Source: Halopelagius fulvigenes (GTDB taxonomy: Archaea > Halobacteriota > Halobacteria > Halobacteriales > Haloferacaceae). Taken from it: a stretch of DNA of 64,000 nucleotides. Under the pieces are notes generated by a model. The model was given only the letters and a program-made list of their open reading frames with translations. It searched no databases and had not been told where the DNA came from. The position numbers and the translations under genes are program-made. The DNA lies in contig NZ_JBHSXH010000015.1 in NCBI RefSeq assembly GCF_042662625.1, positions 372,001 through 436,000 of the forward strand, in the 5' to 3' direction. Every line of letters starts with the position of its first letter. The stretch's first letter is position 1. Positions 58,849 through 64,000 of the stretch are shown in pieces.

Positions 58849-60024
58849 CTACGCCGGCGCGTCGCCCGCGCCGGGGAGTCGTCCGGAGAGATACAGCACC
58901 GTCAGGAGGGCGACGACGACGACGAGGAAGCCGGCGAACGCGCGGAACACCTCGTCGAACCCGTACCCCGCCCCCGTGAGGAAGCCGACGGCTCCGCTCC
59001 CGTTGGCCTCCAGAAGGAGCGACGCGCCGCTGAACACCGCGTAGGCGCTCCCGCGGACATCCTCGGGGAGCGTGCCGAGGAGCCACGCGTCCAGCGCCGG
59101 AAAGAGGCTGTGGATTGTGTAGCCGAGGATGGCGGTGACGAGGAGCACCGGCACGAACCCGCGCACGGCGGTCAGCGCGAACAGCGAAGCGACGTAGGCG
59201 GCCAGTATCGCGATGAGGTACGGGATGCGCGGGAGGCGGTCCGCGAGGCTCCCCGAGATCCAGAACGCCGGGACGCCCGCGGCGAAGACGACGGTGAGCA
59301 TCGTGCTCGCGGCGTTCTGCGTGAACGACTTCGCCTGGACGAGGTAGGAGACGTAGAAGTTGAAGAGACCCTGCCAGACGAACCCGGCGGTGGCGACGAT
59401 GAGCATCCCGGTGAGGATGAGTCGCCAGTGGCGAAGCGCGCCCGCGAAGTTACGGTCCGCGCCGGCTCCGGGCGTGCCGTCCATCTGCCGAACCGTCGCG
59501 TAGACGAGGAGCGTCACCACCGCGGCCCCCGCGGCGAGGACCCAGAACGTCGCCCGCCACGACGCGGTGGCGAGAAAGAGGACGGCCATCGGCGCGGCGG
59601 CGACGGCGGCGAGTTGCGAGGCGGTGCCGTGGATGCCGAGCGTCCGCCCGACGGCGTCCGGGTAGAGTTCGCCCACGAGGGGGACGGCGGCGACGAAGTA
59701 CGCCCCGGAGGCGATGCCGATGGCGAACGCGCCGACTTGGAGCATCAGGATCGACGTCGCGGACGCCGCGAACGCCGCGGCGGCGGCGAGGAGAGCGCCG
59801 GTGGCGAGGACGACGCGGTGGCGCGGGACGCGCGTCAGCAGGTAGCCCACCGGGATGCGCGGCAACGCCGTGCCGACCCAGACGAGCGTCGTCACGACGC
59901 CGACCGTCGCGGGGCCGACGCCGAACTCCGACTGGAACGTCTCGACGAGCGGCGCGAACGCGGTTCGGCCGAGGTTGACGAGAAAGACCAGCCCGCAGAG
60001 CGTCCCGAACAGTCGTCGCGTCAC
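58849..60024 (-). CDS. MFS transporter
   Basis: 391 residues with 12 or so hydrophobic helices and the MFS cytoplasmic loop signature after helix 2 (LPRIPVGYLLTRVPRHRV). The N-terminal half contains LGRTAFAPLVETFQSE and the second half LADRLPRIPYLIAILAAY. The substrate is unknown; drug efflux or sugar/organic-acid transport are possible. Confidence 0.85.
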   Translation of the reverse strand: MTRRLFGTLCGLVFLVNLGRTAFAPLVETFQSEFGVGPATVGVVTTLVWVGTALPRIPVGYLLTRVPRHRVVLATGALLAAAAAFAASATSILMLQVGAFAIGIASGAYFVAAVPLVGELYPDAVGRTLGIHGTASQLAAVAAAPMAVLFLATASWRATFWVLAAGAAVVTLLVYATVRQMDGTPGAGADRNFAGALRHWRLILTGMLIVATAGFVWQGLFNFYVSYLVQAKSFTQNAASTMLTVVFAAGVPAFWISGSLADRLPRIPYLIAILAAYVASLFALTAVRGFVPVLLVTAILGYTIHSLFPALDAWLLGTLPEDVRGSAYAVFSGASLLLEANGSGAVGFLTGAGYGFDEVFRAFAGFLVVVVALLTVLYLSGRLPGAGDAPA

Positions 60025-60132
60025 GGCCCGCGATTCGTCCGACCCCGTGAGTAATGTTGCGAAAGCGGAAGCGGCGGGAGCGAGCGTCGAACCGACGAAC
60101 GACCGAATACGCCCCGCACCGTACGCTCACGC

Positions 60133-60333
60133 ATGAGAGACGTACGCCTCGGCAAGCACGGCGCGGTACTGCTCGCCGTCCTGTTCGTCGTCCTCCTCGC
60201 AGAGGACGCGCTCATCTGGCTCCGCGGCGGAGCCGTCCCCGGCATCGAGTTCTTCGCGGGGACGCTGGCGGTGCTGGCGGTCGTCGCCGTCGCGGTTTAC
60301 GAGGCGAACCGCCACCCGCCGGTCGGTCGGTGA
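60133..60333 (+). CDS. Small membrane protein (66 aa)
   Basis: 66 residues with two hydrophobic helices (AVLLAVLFVVLLAEDALIW and FFAGTLAVLAVVAVAVY), a basic N-terminus and a short tail. It starts 109 bases after the divergent MFS start. Function is unknown. Confidence 0.55.
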   Translation: MRDVRLGKHGAVLLAVLFVVLLAEDALIWLRGGAVPGIEFFAGTLAVLAVVAVAVYEANRHPPVGR

Positions 60334-60371
60334 GCGGTCGAAAGAAGAGTCCGCGGCGGCGGTCGAGCCGA

Positions 60372-60617
60372 TTACGACTGGAACGGCTCCTCGTCGCGGT
60401 GGTTGTCGACGTTCTCCTGGTCTTCGGCCTCCCGTTCGCGCATCTCGTCTTCCTCGTCCGGTTCCTCCTCCTCCTCCCTCTCGGCGTCCACCTCGTCGGA
60501 CTCCTCCGGGGACGACGCTCCGGCGTCGCCGCCGCCTTCGACCGACACGCCGTGGCCCTCCTCGTCTTCGACGTCCGGGTCGCGGTCGGTGACGTCCGCC
60601 TCGGTTTCGTCGGACAT
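60372..60617 (-). CDS. Very acidic low-complexity protein (81 aa)
   Basis: 81 residues from ATG 60617 (MSDETEADVTDRDPDVEDEEGHG). More than a third are Asp/Glu, with EEEEEPDEEDEMREREAEDQENV. Probably disordered. It may be a small acidic chaperone or an annotation artefact. It lies next to the NAD(P)HX repair gene on the opposite strand. Confidence 0.45.
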   Translation of the reverse strand: MSDETEADVTDRDPDVEDEEGHGVSVEGGGDAGASSPEESDEVDAEREEEEEPDEEDEMREREAEDQENVDNHRDEEPFQS

Positions 60618-60775
60618 GGTCGAATCGACGGGCGACGCGCGGTTAGGTGTGGCGGCCATCCGACGCTCGACGCGGACGTCAGGGAGCTCGGACTGCGGGA
60701 CCGCGCCGCGACGCCGCCGGACCCGCGCTCCGCGCGACACCCCCTTTTACCACGCCGCCGACCGAACGGTCGAGC

Positions 60776-62209
60776 ATGATATCGAGCGAGCGAATGGCCG
60801 CGGTGGACGAGAACGCCGACGCCCTCGGCGTCCCGCGGAAACAGCTCATGGAGTCGAGCGGAAACGCCGTCGCGCGGGCGGTGCGCCGCGTCGCGGACCC
60901 CGACTCCTCGGTGGCTATCGTCGCGGGGCGCGGCAACAACGGCGGCGACGCGTTCGTCGCGGCCCGGTTTCTGGACGAGTACGACCCGACCGTCCACCTC
61001 CTCGGCCGCCCCGAAACGATTTCGACGGACATCGCCCGCAAGAACTGGGAGGCACTCGTCGCCGCGGAGTACGACGCGCGGACGGTGACCGACTCGAAAT
61101 CGCTCGAACTCGGCGACCCGGACGTGGTCGTAGACGCCATGCTCGGCACGGGCGTCACCGGCGAACTCCGGGAACCGGAGGCGACGGCCGCCGAGGCCAT
61201 CGACGCCCTCGACGCGACCGTCGTCTCGGTGGACGTGCCCTCGGGCCTCGACGCCGACACCGGCGAACGGGCCGACTCGGCCGTCTCCGCGGACCACGTC
61301 GTCACCTTCCACGACGAGAAGCCCGGCCTGACGGAACTCGACGCGGAGGTGACCGTCGCAGACATCGGCATCCCGGCGGCCGCGGAACTGTTCGTCGGGC
61401 CGGGCGACCTGCGCTCCGTCCGTCGGGGCGTCCGCGGCGGCGACTCGCGCGTGTTCGTCATCGGCGGCGGCCCGTACACGGGCGCGCCCGCCCTCGCCGG
61501 GCAGGCCGCCCTCCGCGCGGGGGCCTCCCTCTCGTTCGTCGCCGCGCCGGAGAAGGTAGCCGGGCAGATACAGGGCTACGCGGAGGACCTCATCGTGCAG
61601 GACTACGCGGGCGACCACCTCACCCCCGACCAAGTGGACGGCCTCGTGCAGACGGCCCACGACTACGACGACGTGGTGGTCATCGGTCCGGGCCTCGGCG
61701 ACGACGACGAGACGTTGGAGGCCGCGCGGCGGTTCCTCGACGCGTTCGAGGGCGAGGCGGTGGTGGACGCCGACGCCCTCCCCGTCGTGTCGGAGGTGGA
61801 CACCGACGCCACCCTCGTCTGCACGCCGAACCGAAAGGAACTGGCCAAGATGGGCGGCCCCGACGTCGAGGGGCCGTTGCGCGACGCCCGCGACGACATC
61901 GCCTCGTTCGCGGCCGACATCGGCCACGTCGTCGTGGCGAAGGCGGCGGAGGACGTGGTCACGGACGGCGAGCGAACGCGAATCGTCCGCGCGGGCACGC
62001 CCGCGATGGCCGTGGGCGGCACTGGCGACACCCTCGCGGGGGTGATAGCGGGCCTCCTCGGCACGCAGGACTCGTTCGACGCGGCGTGCGCCGGCCCGTT
62101 CGTCAACGGCCTCGCGGGCGAACGCCTCGACGCGGAACGCGGCGACGGCCTCCTCGCGTCGGACCTCCTGGACGCCATCCCGCGAGCGCTCTGGGGTGAC
62201 GAGCGGTGA
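60776..62209 (+). CDS. nnr: Bifunctional NAD(P)H-hydrate epimerase/dehydratase
   Basis: 477 residues. The N-terminal epimerase (YjeF_N; residues 1-215) has MESSGNAVARAV, IVAGRGNNGGDAFVAARFL and VDVPSGLDADTG. The C-terminal dehydratase (residues 225-477) has GGPYTGAPALAGQAALRAGA, DADALPVVSEVD, CTPNRKELAKMGG and AVGGTGDTLAGVIAGLLG. It repairs hydrated NADH/NADPH. A TTTTA box about 30 bases upstream suggests a leaderless transcript. The moaC gene follows with a GTGA overlap. Confidence 0.93.
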   Translation: MISSERMAAVDENADALGVPRKQLMESSGNAVARAVRRVADPDSSVAIVAGRGNNGGDAFVAARFLDEYDPTVHLLGRPETISTDIARKNWEALVAAEYDARTVTDSKSLELGDPDVVVDAMLGTGVTGELREPEATAAEAIDALDATVVSVDVPSGLDADTGERADSAVSADHVVTFHDEKPGLTELDAEVTVADIGIPAAAELFVGPGDLRSVRRGVRGGDSRVFVIGGGPYTGAPALAGQAALRAGASLSFVAAPEKVAGQIQGYAEDLIVQDYAGDHLTPDQVDGLVQTAHDYDDVVVIGPGLGDDDETLEAARRFLDAFEGEAVVDADALPVVSEVDTDATLVCTPNRKELAKMGGPDVEGPLRDARDDIASFAADIGHVVVAKAAEDVVTDGERTRIVRAGTPAMAVGGTGDTLAGVIAGLLGTQDSFDAACAGPFVNGLAGERLDAERGDGLLASDLLDAIPRALWGDER

Positions 62210-62739
62210 GCGACGAGGAGAGGGTCGACGCGATGCCCGACGAGGACGAGAGCGACGCGGAGGGCGACGACCTGACGCACGTCGACGAGGCGGGGAACGT
62301 CCAGATGGTGGACGTGGGGGAGAAACCGGACTCGCAGCGGCGCGCCGTCGCCCGCGGCACCGTCCGCCTCACCGAATCAACCGTCGAAGCCGTCCGCGAC
62401 GACGAAATCGGGAAGGGCGACGTGCTGGCGACGGCCCGAATCGGCGCGATTCAGGCGGTCAAACACACGTGGGAGACGATTCCCATGTGCCACCAGATAC
62501 CCATCACGAACGTCGAGACGGAGTTCGACGTGGGGGAGGCGGAGGTGACTCTCTCCGTCGCCGTCGAGACGACGGGCAAGACCGGGTGCGAGATGGAGGC
62601 GCTCGAAGGCGTCACCACCGGTCTGAACGTCGTCTGGGACATGGTGAAGGCGGCGGAGAAAGACGACGACGGCCAGTATCCGGACACGAGAATCGACGAC
62701 GTGCGCGTCGTCTCGAAGGAGAAGCGGACGCCGGAGTAG
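62206..62739 (+). CDS. moaC: Molybdenum cofactor biosynthesis protein MoaC
   Basis: 177 residues from GTG 62206, overlapping the stop of the NAD(P)HX repair gene. After an acidic leader of about 32 residues the family core begins: NVQMVDVGEKPDSQRRAVARGTVRL, then ETIPMCHQIPITNVE, TTGKTGCEMEALEGVTTGLNVVWDMVKAAEKDDDGQYPDTRIDDVRVVSKEK. It is cyclic pyranopterin monophosphate synthase. It is unusual for its acidic N-terminal extension. Confidence 0.95.
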   Translation: MSDEERVDAMPDEDESDAEGDDLTHVDEAGNVQMVDVGEKPDSQRRAVARGTVRLTESTVEAVRDDEIGKGDVLATARIGAIQAVKHTWETIPMCHQIPITNVETEFDVGEAEVTLSVAVETTGKTGCEMEALEGVTTGLNVVWDMVKAAEKDDDGQYPDTRIDDVRVVSKEKRTPE

Positions 62740-62763
62740 CGCGCCCGAATCCCCCGGGTTCGA

Positions 62764-64000
62764 CTACGGCGAATCGACGACGCCGTCGGTCTCCGCGCCG
62801 CGCCGGAGGTTCGCCGCCTTCGACCGGGCTTTCTCCACGATGGCCGGTTGGGCCTTGAACTCCAGGAACACCTGCTGGCCCTCGTACTCCTCCGCTTCGA
62901 CGTGGCCGTGGTCGTGGACCCACGAGACGAGGCTCATCGCGTCGTCGTTCATCGGGAGGAGCAGACGCTCCTCTTCCCACGGCGGCAGTTCGTGTTCGAT
63001 TCGGTCGCAGAGTTCCTCGACGTTCTCGCCGGTGAGACCGGAGACGACCACCGGGTTCGGCGCGAGTGCGCTGAGCGCGTTCGTCTTCTCTTCGAGTTCG
63101 CCCTCGTCGAGCTTGTCGCACTTGTTCAGCACCGTCACGATGGGCGCTTCGTTTCGCTCGTACAGCGTGTCGTGGCAGGTGACGAGTTTCTCGCGCATCT
63201 CCTCGACCGGTTCGGAGGCGTCCACGACGAGGAGGACGAGGTCCGCGCGGTAGACGGAGTCGAGCGTGGACTTGAACGACTCGACCAACCAGTGCGGGAG
63301 GTCCGAGATGAACCCGACCGTGTCGGTCAGGAGGACGTTCCGCGTCCCCGTGTCCGCGCGGCGCGTCGTCGTCCCGAGCGTCGTGAACAGGCGGTCCTCG
63401 GACTCGGCGGTCGTCTCCAAGTCGGGGTGCAACTCGTCGTTCTGCCCGACTTCGAGGTCCTCGGCGAGTCGTTGCATCAGCGTGGACTTCCCGGCGTTCG
63501 TGTACCCCGCGAGGGCCACGAGGTCGAACCCGGACTCGCGGCGTTGCTCCCTGCGGGTCTCCTCCTTGTCGGCGATGGAGTCGAGTTCGCGCTTGATGCG
63601 GGAAATCTGCGCTTTGATGTCCTGTTCGCGCGACTGGTCGTACTCGCCGAGACCCATGAACCCCGGCCGTTCGTCGCGTTTCGCCAGCGACGCCTTCGCC
63701 TCCGCGCGCGGCAGTTCGTACCGGAGTTCCGCGAGTTCGACCTGCAACTGTGCCTTGCGCGTGTTCGCTCGCTGGCCGAATATCTCCAGGATGAGCGTGA
63801 AGCGGTCGACGACTTCCGTCCCCTCGGGGAGTTTCGCCCCGATGTTGAACGTCTGGTACGGGCCGAGTCGGTTATCGACGATGACCGCCGCGGCGTCCGT
63901 CTCGGCCATGAGCGTCGCCAACTCCTCGACTTTGCCCTCGCCGAAGTGGAACGCGGCGTCCTCCTCCCGACTCTGCGTGAGTTCGCCGACCACGTCGTAC
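62764..64000 (-). CDS. hflX: GTPase HflX (partial, 5' end off window)
   Basis: The open frame is uninterrupted to the right edge. It has the HflX N-terminal domain (LATLMAETDAAAVIVDNRLGPYQ, ILEIFGQRANTRKAQLQVELAELRYELPR), a coiled linker and the GTPase: G1 LAGYTNAGKSTL, G3 LTDTVGFISDLPHWLVESFKSTL and G4 LNKCDK. HflX binds and splits stalled ribosomes. The start lies beyond the window. It is convergent with moaC. Confidence 0.92.
   Translation of the reverse strand, partial: YDVVGELTQSREEDAAFHFGEGKVEELATLMAETDAAAVIVDNRLGPYQTFNIGAKLPEGTEVVDRFTLILEIFGQRANTRKAQLQVELAELRYELPRAEAKASLAKRDERPGFMGLGEYDQSREQDIKAQISRIKRELDSIADKEETRREQRRESGFDLVALAGYTNAGKSTLMQRLAEDLEVGQNDELHPDLETTAESEDRLFTTLGTTTRRADTGTRNVLLTDTVGFISDLPHWLVESFKSTLDSVYRADLVLLVVDASEPVEEMREKLVTCHDTLYERNEAPIVTVLNKCDKLDEGELEEKTNALSALAPNPVVVSGLTGENVEELCDRIEHELPPWEEERLLLPMNDDAMSLVSWVHDHGHVEAEEYEGQQVFLEFKAQPAIVEKARSKAANLRRGAETDGVVDSP

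Overview
The window comes from an extreme halophile of the archaeal class Halobacteria, probably a Haloferacales-type genome; the genus cannot be fixed from sequence alone. The support is very high GC, strongly acidic proteins, archaeal genes (digeranylgeranylglycerophospholipid reductase, NAC, TrmI, transcription factor S, NhaC, bacterioopsin-activator-type regulators, XPD-like helicase), TATA-type promoters close to start codons and an N-glycosylation-rich surface protein.

Positions 1 to about 21.8 kb are the right part of a tailed-virus (HK97-fold) provirus, almost entirely on the minus strand. Read from right to left it starts with a control and replication block: a Gp37/Gp68-like protein, a divergent plus-strand winged-helix protein with three palindromic operators, a coiled-coil protein and a virus-encoded MCM helicase behind a repeat-rich 232-nt region. 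Next comes a tightly overlapping train of tiny zinc-ribbon and winged-helix proteins (15.2-17.6 kb), an AT-rich cargo gene (14.07-14.77 kb), a tRNA-like element (13.7 kb) and a run of small membrane proteins (10.5-13.6 kb). An HNH-endonuclease cassette sits directly before the packaging and head module: TerS, TerL, portal, MuF-type protein, protease-scaffold, decoration protein, major capsid protein and connectors. The first gene of the tail region runs off the left edge. No integrase is in the window and the right junction is intergenic.

The most notable object is the cassette at 9244-10031. It is bracketed by an imperfect 19-bp direct repeat that encodes the same C-terminal peptide of the interrupted 72-codon gene, so the element seems to have restored the gene's end. 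Between that gene and the HNH ORF lies a compact predicted RNA: a three-way junction with a 10-bp closing stem, plus an alternative hairpin abutting the HNH start codon.

From about 21.95 kb to the right end the DNA is ordinary haloarchaeal chromosome. It holds lipid and surface genes (21.9-25.1), an M20 amidohydrolase and NhaC antiporter (25.3-28.2), an S10-like protein and Nudix hydrolase, a soluble chemotaxis-type transducer, small information-processing genes (TFS, NAC, TrmI), a methylmalonyl-CoA and acyl-CoA catabolic cluster (37.3-45.9: mutase large subunit, epimerase, two acyl-CoA ligase-type enzymes, acyl-CoA dehydrogenase, SDR, lactonase-like MBL protein), a sensory cluster (46.9-52.4: HTH regulator, two response regulators, PAS/GAF histidine kinase), DNA repair genes (HhH-MutS, XPD/DinG-like helicase), an MFS transporter, the NAD(P)HX repair enzyme, MoaC and the start of an HflX GTPase gene cut by the right edge.
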